A stretch of DNA of 64,000 bases from Notolepis coatsorum (GCA_963971535.1 OZ020598.1:85831168-85895167); one strand, 5' to 3'; counted from the stretch's first letter, positions 24,925 to 37,255 are shown. Program-made: numbers and translations. The notes: generated from the letters alone by a model not told the origin.

Positions 24925-25125
24925 TCCTGTACCCGCTCTGACCCCCGCCTGTCTGACTCTCCTGCCCCGTGCACGCCCCTGGACTGTACGAGTGCTCCCC
25001 CCGTGTATCAACCTCTGCCTGAACACTTGATCATTAAATATACCCAACTCTGGGTTTGAACTAGACCTGTCTACCTTGGCTCTGTTCTGCATATTGGGTT
25101 CAATACCCCGAGTTGTAACAATGTT

Positions 25126-25273
25126 GTTCCATATCCTGTGCGTTTCCTCTTTGTTGTGGCTGAAATGATCCAATCAACTTCCTCAGCAATCCTCTGAACC
25201 ACATGTCTTTGTTCTAAGTGGTGGTTCTAATGCTCTATTATCCACCCCATCTGTCCCTCCCCAATCGCACAGG
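25126..25273. other. unassigned sequence
   Basis: Unique-looking DNA right of the LTR; nothing recognised. Confidence 0.4.
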
Positions 25274-25385
25274 CTCACTCACTCACTCACTCACTCACTC
25301 ACTCACTCACTCACTCACTCACTCACTCACTCACTCACTCACTCACTCACTCACTCACTCACTCACTCACTCACTCACTCACTCA
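25274..25385 (+). repeat. (ACTC)n microsatellite
   Basis: Perfect tetranucleotide repeat of about 110 bp. Confidence 0.97.
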
Positions 25386-25457
25386 TGAACAATCTGGCAG
25401 GGACGTTTTGTTGGATGCATTCGCAGGTAGCACTGAGGGTCTCTTTGTGCTTGCCAT

Positions 25458-26104
<647 letters not shown>

Positions 26105-26404
26105 ATTTCTGTCAGTTGAGAGGGGGGAGGAGAGAGAGGAGAGAGATGAGATAGATGAAAGGAGAGAATGGAGAGGTTGAGAGAGAGGAGAGGAGAGAGA
26201 GGAGAGAGAGGATATGAGAGGAGGGGAGAAAGGGGAGAGAGGAGAGGAGAAAGGGGAGAGGAGAGAGAGGAGTGAGGGAGAGATGAGAGGAGAGGAGAGA
26301 GAGGAGATGAGAGGAGAGAGAGTAGATGAGAGGGAGAAGAGATGAGGACAGAAGAGGGGGGATGAGGAAAGAAGAAAGAGGATAGAGGAGGAGAGGAGAG
26401 GAGA
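26105..26404 (+). repeat. polypurine GAGAG-rich tract
   Basis: About 300 bp almost entirely A and G on the plus strand with irregular GAGAGAGG units. The minus-strand Ser/Leu/Pro frame across it is an artefact. Tracts like this can form triplex DNA. Confidence 0.9.
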
Positions 26405-26699
26405 CATTTGATGTCCTTTAATGAAACACCTCACAAAATAAAACAAAAAAAGGGAAAAACAAGCTGGAAATACATGAAAGCATTAAACATCCCAGCGAGA
26501 GGAGAGCAGGTTCCTCATACAAGCTCACTGTTCTGAAACTGGCACTGGTTCTGAGGCATGTGTGATTCTTATTTACCTGCCAAAATGTAAAAATGTAATA
26601 GCCATATCGTGTAATACAAGTGTGGTCTTAAAGAAATGCACGAAAAATAGTTAGGGTAAGTAATCATCAGTAATAGTCACAGGAATCTTCAATAATGTT

Positions 26700-27139
26700 T
26701 TTTTTTATCCACTTTTCTCCTTATTTTTCTCCCATCCCAATTTCGTGATTCCAATTCTCCCCTCCCCTGTCTTGAACGTTGCTCGCATATGGGCCCCACT
26801 GGTCGGTTGTAGGGAGGATAGAAGCCTTGCTTCACGTGTCCCCTCCGGTACATGAGGAGGCAGCCTGTCACATCTTTTCACCTGCCAGCGCGGACTCTCA
26901 CTGGCGAGGTGTAACGTGTGGGAGGCTCACACTACCCCCGCTATTTCCAGTCTCTGCTGTGCAGGCGCCCCCCAACCGACCTGTAGGAGTCGCTGTCCAC
27001 AACATCCAGATTACCACCCATCGACTTCCACCCGCTGACTCTGCCAATGAGCCAGTATGACGGCCGGCCCAAGCCGGAGGCAATGCTGACACCCGGATTC
27101 GAGACCGGAATCTCTTGCATTGGTGACGAGCGCAATCTC
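26700..27139 (-). mobile_element. tRNA-derived SINE, copy 1
   Basis: A 10-bp duplication, caataatgtt (26690-26699 and 27140-27149), flanks the block. On the minus strand the 5' part has a B-box-like ggtctcgaatcc (27106-27095) with one extra base relative to the consensus. The body matches copy 2 (53745-54174): gtgagagtcc, ggcaggtgaaaaga and cggagg words follow in the same order. Frames on both strands are not genes. Confidence 0.85.
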
Positions 27140-27239
27140 CAATAATGTTGAACGGTGATCCATTTTGTGAATACATTAAGTTCTCTAATGTGACTTTGTT
27201 AGCAGATGACTCCTTGGTTGGACAATCTCTCGTTACTAA

Positions 27240-27814
27240 TAGGGCTGTCAGTTTATCGCGTTAATTAGAGTAATTAACTAATTAATTTATTATTAATTTA
27301 TTATTATTATTATTAATTATGATTATTAATTTAAAAAAAATATATCTCATTCATTCCATTAAAACGTTGAATAAACATTTACAGACTTTTTTTTAAATGG
27401 TCCATTTGCATGTTCTTGGTATCTGATTCTAGGGACATTTATGGATCTCAGGGAATGTATTCCCAGTGTCCGAAATATTGTGTCTGTTACTAGGCTTGAG
27501 TAAATTGTAATGAACCAAATGAGAATATCAATTAATTTTATTTCTTTTATTTTTGACTGTGAATAACACCATGCTAAAATTGACCAGACCTGAAAAATCT
27601 AAGCAAATGAATAAAGGGAAGATGATTTAACAGATGGTTTTGTAGATACAGTACTGAATTCTGCCATCCGGACACATGCAATTTGAAATATGATTATAGA
27701 ATATAAAATATCAGGCCTAAAATGGTTATGCGATTAAAATGCGATTAATTCGATTAATTAATTACAAATCGTGTAATTAATTAGATACATTTTTTTAATC
27801 GCCTGACAGCACTA
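27240..27814 (+). mobile_element. hAT MITE
   Basis: Perfect 8-bp duplications GTTACTAA (27232-27239 and 27815-27822) flank inverted ends tagggctgtcag and ctgacagcacta. The interior is very AT-rich with ttaatt-type repeats and has no coding capacity. Confidence 0.92.
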
Positions 27815-27822
27815 GTTACTAA

Positions 27823-28072
27823 CGTTACATGGTCTAACGTTACATGGTCTAATGTTACGTTACCTAACGTTAAAATAATTAGCAGGCATAGTGTAGCTCA
27901 TCCTGTGTACTTCATACTTGTTGATGAAAGAACACTCTGCCTCAGTGTTTTCCACATGTTCCTCTTCAGTGTTAATGTAGTAGTGGGAGAAATTTGTATA
28001 AAGGGACGTCTGTCACTAACAACATTCAAGGTAGCCAGGTAAGCTAAACAATAGCCAGCTAAGCTAAACGGG
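27823..28072. other. unassigned sequence with ACGTTAC words
   Basis: Short repeats of taacgttacatggtc at 27825-27875, then unique intronic DNA. Confidence 0.4.
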
Positions 28073-28184
28073 GAGCCTGGCTGTTCACACCAGAAGAGAA
28101 AGAGCCTGGCTGTTCACACCAGAAGAGCAGGAGCCTGGCTGTTCACACCAGAAGAACAGGAGCCTGGCTGTTCACAACAGAAGC
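28073..28184 (+). repeat. 29-bp minisatellite, four units
   Basis: The unit gagcctggctgttcacacca plus gaagagcag repeats about four times, ending about 250 bp from the testican exon on its intronic (donor) side. Confidence 0.93.
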
Positions 28185-28432
28185 AATTTATTTAAGACAG
28201 TCAACAAGAAATTCTGCTCCTCTGCTCCAATCACATGTAGAAGTGTTTGCGGCTTGCAGACAGAAAAAACAGACAGAAAAAACACTCCACGGCGACCACA
28301 AGAAACATGAAACCGTTTTAGTTCCACTCTAATTAAGGCGAGGACTATTCTTTGATTCAGAGGGTGTGACAAGGTGTAAAGGATGTAGCGTAGGCTACAT
28401 ATGCACTCAGAACCTAGATGGCTTGTACTCAC

Positions 28433-28582
28433 ATCTCTGAATTTGTATCTGTCCTTGTCATACCGAGACACGGTGCTCAGCCATTTGCCGTTGTCCAGCG
28501 CGTGACCCTTGTTGTTACCGGTAACTGCCGTTTCCCCGCGCAGCAAGAGAGCCGCGAGAGACAGAAGACAGAAGAGCATCTT
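28433..28582 (-). CDS. spock1: testican (SPOCK family), signal-peptide exon
   Basis: This is the only host coding exon I recognise. Read on the minus strand, a pyrimidine-rich tract ends in AG at 28584-28583. The exon then starts AAG-ATG and encodes 49 residues to 28433, where a GTGAGT donor begins. Residues 1-18 form a signal peptide (MLFCLLSLAALLLRGETA). Residues 26-49 carry the testican N-terminal motif LDNGKWLSTVSRYDKDRY followed by FRD; as I recall it, SPOCK1 has LDN..WLSTVS.YD.DKYWNRFRD here. SPOCK2 and SPOCK3 fit less well as remembered. Testicans are secreted calcium-binding heparan/chondroitin sulfate proteoglycans of the extracellular matrix, with follistatin-like, EF-hand and thyroglobulin domains encoded by later exons. 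None of those is seen in the 28 kb downstream, consistent with the family's very long introns. Two residues (WN in SPOCK1) appear missing before FRD. Confidence 0.75.
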
Positions 28583-28610
28583 CTAGAGGAAAAGAGAGAA
28601 AGAAAGAGCG
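28583..28610 (-). promoter_or_regulatory. 3' splice site of the testican coding exon
   Basis: On the minus strand, gctctttctttctctctttt followed by cctctag is a strong polypyrimidine tract and acceptor, three bases before the ATG. Confidence 0.65.
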
Positions 28611-28619
28611 TGGTGAGAG

Positions 28620-28900
28620 AGGGATAGAGCCGGTATAAAGCAACATTGTTCATTTTAAGGCCCTTATATCACATCATTATGGGAATGGAATGCTGGAACC
28701 TATGGAACCCGGTCTAGTGATTGGCAGGTCCTTTGCTCGGAAAAGGGTACATTTTATTATAATGCCCCTAGCTCATGGAATGAACTCCGACAACCCCTAA
28801 ACATTTTGATTATCCCCTCTATTGCAGAATTTCAATATATTGTTGCACCTAAACTGCCCTTGCCCCTTTAAACCATGGAGTGCCCTGTGTTCACACTTGC
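28620..28900. other. intron 1 sequence with a possible decayed LINE C-terminus
   Basis: Around 28740-28850 a plus-strand reading gives FYYNAPSSWNELRQPL, similar to the A.. .WN.LP block near the end of jockey-type LINEs. It is too short and decayed to assign. Confidence 0.3.
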
Positions 28901-29066
28901 CTAGATGCCATACCTGTCTAGATGCCATACCTGTCTAGATGCAATACCGGTCTAGATGCAATACCGGTCTAGATGCAATACCGGTCTAGATGCCATATCT
29001 GTCTAGCTGCCATACCGGTCTAGATGCCATATCTGTCTAGCTGCCATACCTGTCTAGATGCCATAC
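28901..29066 (+). repeat. 17-bp minisatellite
   Basis: The unit gatgccatacctgtcta repeats about nine times with small changes (gcaataccg, gctgccata). Confidence 0.93.
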
Positions 29067-29829
29067 AGAGGAAACACACCCAGACGTAGTCCTATCTTTC
29101 AAAATGAATGTAAAGTTTGTGATGAATACGAATTTGTATTTTCGGCACATCCATTTTTAACATCTGAAGAATTGTGATTGAATGCCTTTCTGTTGAATGT
29201 GACTTTGAACAGTAACAACACAAGCCTTACTCGCTGAATGATTTTAAGGGGGATCTTACTGGAAAATATCTAGTATCTAACAAGTATCTAACAAGAATAC
29301 TACAAGACAACTACCAAACAGAACACAATACATAGATCATAGACACGAGACACATAATACATGGAAATAGTAAACTAACAGGGGAACACAAATGGGAGGG
29401 AGAGAGAGCAAAGGAGAGAGGGACAGAAAGAGAACACAGTGAGGCAGAATAAATAGGGTGGAACAGAGTGAGAAGGCCTGGGAGAAAATACAGTACATTG
29501 CCCGGCAGAAAGGACAGATTGTTACAGGAAGTAGATATAATATCACAGGCAAATGCACTCAGGACTTCGTGGAGGAGCTCCAATTCATATGCTCATCATC
29601 AACTCCAGATTATTCTAAACATTGAACATTCAGTTTTAAGGAATAACAATTGCACTGCTGATGATTCTGTTGTTACTGAGCTGAAGGATTGTGTACATCC
29701 TCGTCCTGTAAGCACTGCTCTAGGTGCCGATGGTCCCTTTGCTTCTGTTGAGCCAGTGAAGGAGGACTACGACATCCTGCAAGACTTCAGCCTCCACTAC
29801 TTGACTCTGACTTTGGGGACCACTTCACA
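29067..29829. other. intron 1 sequence without recognised feature
   Basis: Contains a purine-rich stretch at 29390-29440. A 144-residue frame at 29468-29902 has no domain I know and runs into LINE-C; I do not call it a gene. Confidence 0.4.
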
Positions 29830-31784
29830 CTTAACGTTCCCCACCCAGTCCATGGCTGACAGATCCAGTGAGAGAACAAAGACAGGTCCTGAGAGCAGCT
29901 GAAAGGAAGTATAGAAAGTCACGCCTCACTGCTGACATCGACACATATCACAACCTCTTGTTAACATTCTCCAAAACCATCACTAATGCCAAAGCTTCTT
30001 TCTTCCACCATAGGATCGAGGCCTCTGCCAAGAATCTTCGCAAACTGCATGCTACCATGTCCTCCCTCCTCACTCCCCCCCCACCCCCCCCTCCCTCATC
30101 TTTCTCTGCCGAAGACTTTGCGATCTTCTTTGAGGAAAAAGTGGAGAACATCCGCAGCTCCTTCTCCCAACCCCCACCCATTCCAAATGCTGAATCGAGA
30201 ACCTCATCCTTCACTCTGTCATCTTTCTCTCCCATTACAGAAGCAGAGACCCTGACACTGGTAACGTCAAACCGTCCGACTACTTGCCAGCTGGACCAGC
30301 TACCCTCCCCACTCCTCCAGACCATAGCACCAGACATCCTCCCATTCCTAACTGCAACCATCAACTCCTCACTCAACTCGGGGGTGGTCCCCACCTCCCT
30401 AAAACAAGCCAGAGTCACGCCGCTCATAAAAAAACCAACCCTGAACCCTACTGTCATAGGCAACTACCGTCCTGTCTCTCTTCTCTCCTTCCTTTCTAAA
30501 ACACTTGAACGTGCTGTATCCAACCAACTTACTACTTATCTCTTACAGAATGACCTCCTAGACCCTAATCAGTCAGGCTTCAGGACTGGTCACTCCACAG
30601 AGACAGCCCTCATTGCCGTCACAGAGGCACTTCACTTAGCAAAAGCGAAAGGCCTCTCCTCTGTCCTGATTCTCCTAGATCTATCTGCAGCCTTCGACAC
30701 AGTCAACCACCAGATCCTCCTTGCGGCCCTCGCAGGAATGGGAGTGGCTGGCTCTGCGCTGACATGGCTGTCATCATACCTCAATGACCGCTCCTACCAA
30801 GTGTCATGGAGAGGGACCCTGTCGGCCACCCGCCCCCTGCGGACGGGTGTCCCCCAGGGCTCGGTTTTAGGACCCCTTCTCTTCTCCCTCTACACTAAAT
30901 CACTGGGTAACATTATCACGTCTCATGGCTTCTCCTACCATTGTTATGCCGACGATACTCAACTCTTCCTCTCCTTCCCTCCCTCAGATATCCACGTCTC
31001 TGTGCGGATCTCGGCCTGTCTGTCCGACATCTCAGCCTGGATGACGTCCAACCACCTCAAACTGAACCTAAGCAAAACAGAATTGCTCCACCTGCCGGCC
31101 AAATCCTCCCCCCTAACCGACCTTTCAATCACAGTCGAGAATGCAGCTGTGACTGCGTCCCCGACCGCCAAGAACCTTGGTGTTGTCCTCGACGACCAGT
31201 TGAACTTCTCTGCTCACATCGCAGCGACGACCAGAACCTGCCGATTCCTCCTGAGCAACGTCAGAAGGATACGCCCCTTCCTGACAAAAGAAGCCACCCA
31301 ACTCCTCGTCCAATCAACAGTCATCTCCCGCCTCGACTACTGCAATGCACTGCTCGCTGGCCTCCCGGCCACTGCCACTAAGCCTCTTCAACTCATTCAG
31401 AACGCAGCGGCCCGCCTGATCTCAAACCTACCGAAGTCGGCCCATGTCACCCCACTTCTTAGGGACCTGCACTGGCTCCCCATTGCTGCACGAATCCGCT
31501 TCAAGGCCCTCGACCTAGCATACCGTGCGGCAAAGGGAACCGCTCCCGCCTACCTCCGGTCAATGGTCTCTAACTACACACCCTCAAGACCCCTACGCTC
31601 TGCATCTTCTGGCCGCCTCAGACCTACTCCTATCCAAGCTCCGGGAGGGTCATCAAAGAGAAGTCGCCTATTCTCAGTCCTTGCCCCACAATGGTGGAAT
31701 GAACTACCCACCCCAGTTAGGACAGCCGAATCACGTCCAATCTTTCGCCGTCGACTAAAGACGCACTTCTTCAACCATTATCTG

Positions 31785-31820
<36 letters not shown>

Positions 31821-32013
31821 CTAACCCTAACTAACCGTACTGTCATGCACTTGTCCTAATAAACTAACCTACACTGTAGCACTCAACACTTTGATGAACA
31901 TTGTTGCTCAGCTGATAGAGTTGTGCCCTTCCTGATGGCTTGTCGTACAGAACTTGTAAGTCGCTTTGGATAAAAGCGTCAGCTAAATGACTAAATGTAA
32001 ATGTAAATGTAAA
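29830..32013 (+). pseudogene. LINE-C copy 2, most intact RT frame in the window
   Basis: An uninterrupted frame runs from about 29832 to the stop ending at 31790, roughly 650 codons. It opens with a linker (PWLTDP..E.RQVLRAAERKYRKSRL), a proline-rich spacer (LTPPPPPPPS) and AEDFAIFFEEKVENIR. The full RT follows: PTSLKQARVTPLIKKPTLNP, NYRPVSLLSFLSKTLERAV, GFRTGHSTETAL, LLDLSAAFDTVNH, GVPQGSVLGPLLF and CYADDTQLFL at about 30945. The thumb and C-terminus end at FFNHYLN. The apurinic endonuclease domain is missing, so the copy is 5'-truncated. It ends with poly(A)-like and (AAATGT)n tails at 31985-32013. No ATG heads the frame, and it runs opposite to the testican gene. Confidence 0.92.
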
Positions 32014-32224
32014 CTCCACTGACCAAGTGAAGCACAAGAACACACTCAAAGGTATGTGCATTGAACCCATCGTTTCTGACTGTGAATGTCCCCATGATGA
32101 CAACTTCAGCATTCCATCCACATATCAGTCAGCAGCTAGTTCCACTGATTCCACTCAATGTGATGACACATGGAACACACTGTAAAGTCAGACATCATGG
32201 ATAACTGGCTGAATACACCTACTG
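32014..32224. other. intron 1 sequence
   Basis: Short unique-looking spacer between LINE-C and a SINE-like block. Confidence 0.4.
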
Positions 32225-32470
32225 TATGGCTAGACTATGAGGTGACAGTGTCTCAGGAGGTAGAGCAGTCATCTGGTCATCTGACGGTTCCCTGTTTGAT
32301 TCCGGCTCCTCTGGGCCGCGTGTAGAAGTGTCCTTAAGCGAGACACTTAACCCCTAATCGTTCCCAATGAGCAGGTTGGCACATTCTATGGTTGCCACCG
32401 CCGTCAGTGTGTGAGTGAAGTTGTAAAGGGTTGTTTGTATAAAAGCGCTATGAAAATGCAGTCCATTACT
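32225..32470 (+). mobile_element. V-SINE-like tRNA-derived element
   Basis: An A-box-like ggtagagcagtcatctgg is followed by a degenerate B box (gtttgattcc). The central gtccttaagcgagacacttaac resembles the conserved middle of fish V-SINEs, and the end taaaagcgctatgaaaatgc is typical of their LINE-related 3' part. No clear target duplication was found. Confidence 0.6.
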
Positions 32471-32544
32471 GTTGCCTTTACTCTCTGACATAGATTGTAC
32501 AAAAGTGGATACCGTATGAACAAATAATATAAATCAGCAGGAAT

Positions 32545-32937
32545 ATAGGGACAAACATACAGTACTACACAATTACAACACTAAACACTGATATAGAGTA
32601 CTACACAATTACAACAAAACTAAACACTGATACTACACAAACACATACAGTACTACACGTTTACAACAACACTAAATACTGATAACACAAATACTTACAA
32701 CACTATAGCACTGATAATACAAACACATACAGTACTACACAATTACAACAACACCACTAAACACTGATAATACATTACACACACATACAGTACTACATAA
32801 TTACAAGACTAAAGACTGATAACACAGACACACACAGTACGACACAATTACAACACTAAACATTGATACTACAAACACATACAGTACTACACAATTACAA
32901 CACTAAACATTGATACTACAAACACATACAGTACTAC
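32545..32937 (+). repeat. 47-bp minisatellite, left part
   Basis: Diverged units containing acagtactacacaattacaa and actgatactacaaaca. The last units start at 32834, 32881 and 32928, a 47-bp period. The array continues at 34089 after LINE-F. Confidence 0.85.
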
Positions 32938-34088
32938 CAATTCATCTCTATCAACAACTGCAAATCCCCCACTGCCCCCATCACTCATGGTGTCCCCCAA
33001 GGCTCAGTACTTGGTCCCCTGCTCTTCATCCTCTACATCCTTCCACTTGGTCTGATTCTCCGCCAACATGGCCTGCGTTTTCACTGTTATGCAGACGACA
33101 CTCAGCTCTACCTCTCCACCAAGACTATCACTCCAGCCACTCTCTCCACCCTCAGCACCTGCCTCACAGACATCAAAACATGGATGCAAAATAACTTTCT
33201 CAAATTAAAATGCAATAAATCAGAAATCATCATTATCGGTCCAAAATCCCTCACCAGCCACACCCAGGATTTCACCCTAAATATTGATGGTACCATTGTC
33301 ACCCCCTCCACTCACGTCCGTAACCTTGGCATCATCCTGGACTCCACCCTTTCTTTCCTCCCCCATGTGAACCACATAACCAAATCTGCCTTCTATCACC
33401 TCCGGAACATTGCTCGTCTTCGCCCCTCCCTATCACTCTCCGCTGCTGAAACACTGGTTCATGCATTCATATCATCAAGACTAGATTACTGCAACAGCAT
33501 CCTCTACGGCTCACCAAACACTATTCTCAATAAACTCCAATATGTCCAAAACTCTGCTGCCCGCATGCTCACCTCCACCCGTCGCTCTGATCACATCACC
33601 CCTGTCCTCCACGACCTCCACTGGCTTCCAATCAAATACAGGATACATTTTAAAATACTACTCATCACATTTAAAGCCCTCAACAACCTTGCCCCTCCCT
33701 ACCTGTCCGACCTCCTCCACCGTCACACGCCCACCCGTCGCCTTAGGTCTGCAGATGCCAACCTCCTAACACCTCCCACGACCAAGCTCCGGACCTGGGG
33801 CGACAGGGCCTTTGCTGCTGCTGCCCCCTCCCTCTGGAATGCCCTCCCCAGCCATATCCGTGATGCAAACACCCTGACATCTTTTAAATCAGCCCTCAAA
33901 ACCCACCTTTTCAATCTTGCTTTTGACCTCTAATTCTGTCGGTTTTATTTTATTTTGTCATGTATTATTTTTGTTCTGTTTTGTTCTGTTTTTTTGTTTT
34001 GCCATAGTTTGTCTCTCCTGCCCATGTGAAGCGTCTTTGAGCACCTGGAAAAGCGCTATATAAAATAGATGTATTATTATTATTATTA
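32938..34088 (+). pseudogene. LINE-F, 5'-truncated, frame intact to its stop
   Basis: Open from about 32941 to the stop at 33933 (about 330 codons). It covers the second half of the RT: HGVPQGSVLGPLLF, CYADDTQLYLST at about 33088, NFLKLKCNKSEIIIIG, RNLGIILDSTLSF, KSAFYHLRNIARLRPSL, SRLDYCNSILYGSP, LHWLPIKYRIHFKILL and LKTHLFNLAFDL. The 3' untranslated end, gcgctatataaaatagatg, is followed by (ATT)n. It is a close relative of LINE-A. It sits within the 47-bp minisatellite, whose units resume immediately after the ATT tail. Confidence 0.9.
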
Positions 34089-34250
34089 TTACACAATTAC
34101 AACACTAAACACTGATACTACAAACATAATACAGTACTACACAATTACAGCACTAAACACTTATATAAACACAAAGAGTACACAATTACAAAACTAAACA
34201 CTGATACACATACAGTACTGTACACAATATTAACAATGTGACGTTGATAA
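34089..34250 (+). repeat. 47-bp minisatellite, right part
   Basis: About three further units (acacaattacaacactaaac and similar) continue the array interrupted by LINE-F. Confidence 0.8.
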
Positions 34251-34984
34251 TACAAACACAGACAGGTTTTCTTTCTATTCTGTAACAGGTTCTGGAGTGT
34301 ACAGAGCAAATTGAGACCAGCATTGCATGACCTGGCTGCTCTAGCCTCACATGGTCTGGTGACACACAGCTATGCATTGATTTATTTGTGGCAGCCCACC
34401 AGTATCAGACAGGCCCACCATAAACTAGTACTACATTTGTTGTTTGTTATTAATAACGGATTTCATTGTTAATTAAATTATTGAAGAAAGTCTCTGTGTT
34501 CTGGTATTACATTTAAGTAGTATATGTGTATTGTAATTGATTATATTTAACTATAGATAATGCATATGTGTATAACTATGTGTGCAATACAATTTAAAAC
34601 AATTTGAAAGATTTGTCTCTAATGTTTATTTTTTATGAAATGTGTATTTTACTTTAGAAAATTCTAAACAACCTTTCTATTCAAATGTACTTAATTTCAG
34701 AAGTATATTTTACTTTAATTGGAATTAGTTTGTGTGTAGACATGTTGTAATAGAATAATTAAGTAAATCAACGTTTTATCTTTTTTGGAATGTAGGTAAA
34801 ACACTGTAAAGCACGATAAAGCTGTTCCACTGGGACTTGTTTACAAGATCCAGCATTATACAATACCACATTATTACATTTATATTACAATGTATTTCTC
34901 ATAAAATATCAAAATAACATAAAAAACGGTTTGAGCGGGTAGACATGTGGCTTAAAACCAGTTGCATGCTTCTTACTTCATTCT
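34251..34984. other. intron 1 sequence without recognised feature
   Basis: AT-rich, unique-looking. I see no exon, repeat or motif. Confidence 0.45.
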
Positions 34985-36416
34985 CAACAGGTAAGGGATC
35001 TAATTAGAGGACATGAGCTCTTCCCCCCCCCCCTCACAGTGAGCTGTGGTGTTCCACAAGGAAGCATACTAGGACCGCTACTGTTCCTAATTTATGCAAA
35101 TGACATGTCGTCAGCTTGTGACTACAACTTGTTCCTGTTTGCGGACGACACAGCCCTGCTGGTCTCTGACAAGAACAAGTTGCAGGTTGAAAAAACCCTC
35201 AGCTCGGAACTAGGCAAAATCTGCATATGGCTCGCTGATAACAAACTATCATTACACATGGGCAAAACAGAGTCCATTCTCTTCGGTTCAAATAACAAAC
35301 TCAGCAAGACCGATGGCTTCTCAGTTACAGTGGGTGACAATATTGTCACAAGGAAAGATGAAATTACCTACCTGGGTTCCATCCTAGAGGCAAGTCTTTC
35401 CTGTGACAAAATGGCATCCAATGTAATAAAAAAAGTCAACCAACGAACTAGATTCTTGTACCGGATCTCTTCTCTGGTAAACAAGAATACCCTGAAGACT
35501 CTGGCAGGAGCACTCATTCAAGGGTACTACGACTATGCTTGCACCTCATGGTACCAAAGCACCTCAAAGGCGCTAAAACAAGATTACAAACATCACAAAA
35601 CAAACTAGTCAGACTACTACTTGACCTTAACCCTAGAACCCACCTCACCCCTGCACACTTTGACAACCTAGGATGGCTTAGAGTAGACGACAGAGTACAG
35701 CAACTTGCAATGGGCCTGGTCTACAAGATACACTATACGACTAAGGTACCCATGTACATGTCAAAATACTTCCCAAAGGTCAGTGAATACCACGACCACA
35801 ACACCAGAGGAAGCTCAACAAATAATGTTAAACCCAGATTTGGCTCAAACAAGGGACTAAACACGTTTCGCAATTATGCCACATTAATGTGGAACGCGCT
35901 ACCTAAAGCTGTAAAGGAATGTGAATCCCTACCCACATTCAAAACCGCTCTTAAGGAGCACCTACGGGAGGCTGCAATTCGAAACTGGCCACCGTAAATG
36001 TCCAAACCCCCCACCCCCACCCCCTCCTAATAGACAGTCTCCTCCCCACCGCATGTATATATTCTCTCCCCGCCGTATATGTATATTTCTCTCCCACCCA
36101 CCAACCCCTCTAATGTACAGTCCCCTCCCCATCTATACTCTGTCAGGATCTATGAGTAACAGTACTGTATATTTGAATACCGTATATGTCACAAATGTAT
36201 CAGTACTAAATACCTATATGTCCCTATGCCATAAATGTCATGTATGTTGAGTATGTCATAAATGTCAATATGAAATGAAAATGGGGGACCCTGATGTAAA
36301 CAAGACAAACGTCTTTCTCAGGTCTGCATCCCCTTAACAATTGTGTGTATTGAGCCGTACTGTATTGTACCAATTATGCAATCTGTTAAATAAAGTTTTC
36401 ATTCATTCATTCATTC
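34985..36416 (+). pseudogene. LINE-E, 5'-truncated with one frameshift
   Basis: RT motifs read CGVPQGSILGPLLFLIYAND, LFADDTALLVS at about 35138 (catalytic Asp-Asp), LADNKLSLHMGKTESILFG, ITYLGSILEASLS and NKNTLKTLAGALIQGYYDYA. The frame then shifts at about 35575 into AKTRLQTSQNKLVRLLLDLNP, FDNLGWLRVDDRV and NYATLMWNALPKAVKE, ending at the stop 35997. The 3' untranslated region has gggggaccctgatgtaaaca and ends in (ATTC)n at 36400-36416. Decayed copies of this 3' end occur at 24065-24215, 24280-24400, 51166-51290, 52108-52500 and 56185-56262. Confidence 0.88.
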
Positions 36417-36542
36417 GTCGCTTGGCTCTTCTTACTTCTTTGACTAATTAACTAAAACACAGGGGACTATTTTCCTCTCCCGTCTACAACTGTCTCTCAG
36501 CGAAAAGGGCTCATTAGGACATCCCACTCGTAGTGCACTTAC
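36417..36542. other. start of intron 1, between exon 1 and LINE-E
   Basis: Short spacer that includes the intronic side of the exon-1 donor. No other feature is seen. Confidence 0.45.
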
Positions 36543-36750
36543 CTGGGATTATCTCGTGTCCAACTGCCCGGGAAAAGCACGTATCCACGCTTGTGTCCAG
36601 TTCGGGGTATATCCACGCCCCGGGACCTCGGGTAGCTCCTAACTTCGCTGCTAGAATGAAGGGAAGCAGCAGCAGCGGTGGACTTATCGGTCGATTTCTC
36701 CTCCTCCTCGTGCACCTCCCCTCTGCAAGACCCCGCCTCCCAGAGAGCGG
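36543..36750 (-). promoter_or_regulatory. probable non-coding first exon and promoter of the testican gene
   Basis: On the minus strand this block ends in a perfect donor CAG|GTAAGT (exon edge at 36543). It is CpG-rich compared with its surroundings, with more than a dozen CpGs in about 210 bp. It contains no ATG in any minus-strand frame, as expected of a 5' leader upstream of an exon that starts AAG-ATG. A GC-box-like ggaggcgggg lies at its far end near 36740. No TATA box is seen. Pairing with the coding exon at 28582, about 8 kb away, is inference from strand, order and splice phase. The transcription start is not determined. Confidence 0.5.

Positions 36751-37255
<505 letters not shown>

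Larger units (their letters stand above)
21823..25120 (+). mobile_element. solo LTR interrupted by LINE-D
   Basis: The block starts TGTCACGG and ends TTGTAACA. It is flanked by an exact 5-bp duplication, ATGTT (21818-21822 and 25121-25125). A TATA-like gatataacc lies near 21957 and an ATTAAA at 25033-25038. The LTR proper is about 21823-22250 plus 24925-25120; the middle is a LINE that landed in it. The end shares gcatattgggttc with the LTR at 8841-10529. No internal retroelement genes remain. Confidence 0.78.

Noticed and set aside
29868-31790. 640-residue frame as a cellular gene starting at 29868
   Set aside because: It is a LINE reverse transcriptase; the apparent start codon there is GTG and the frame continues upstream.
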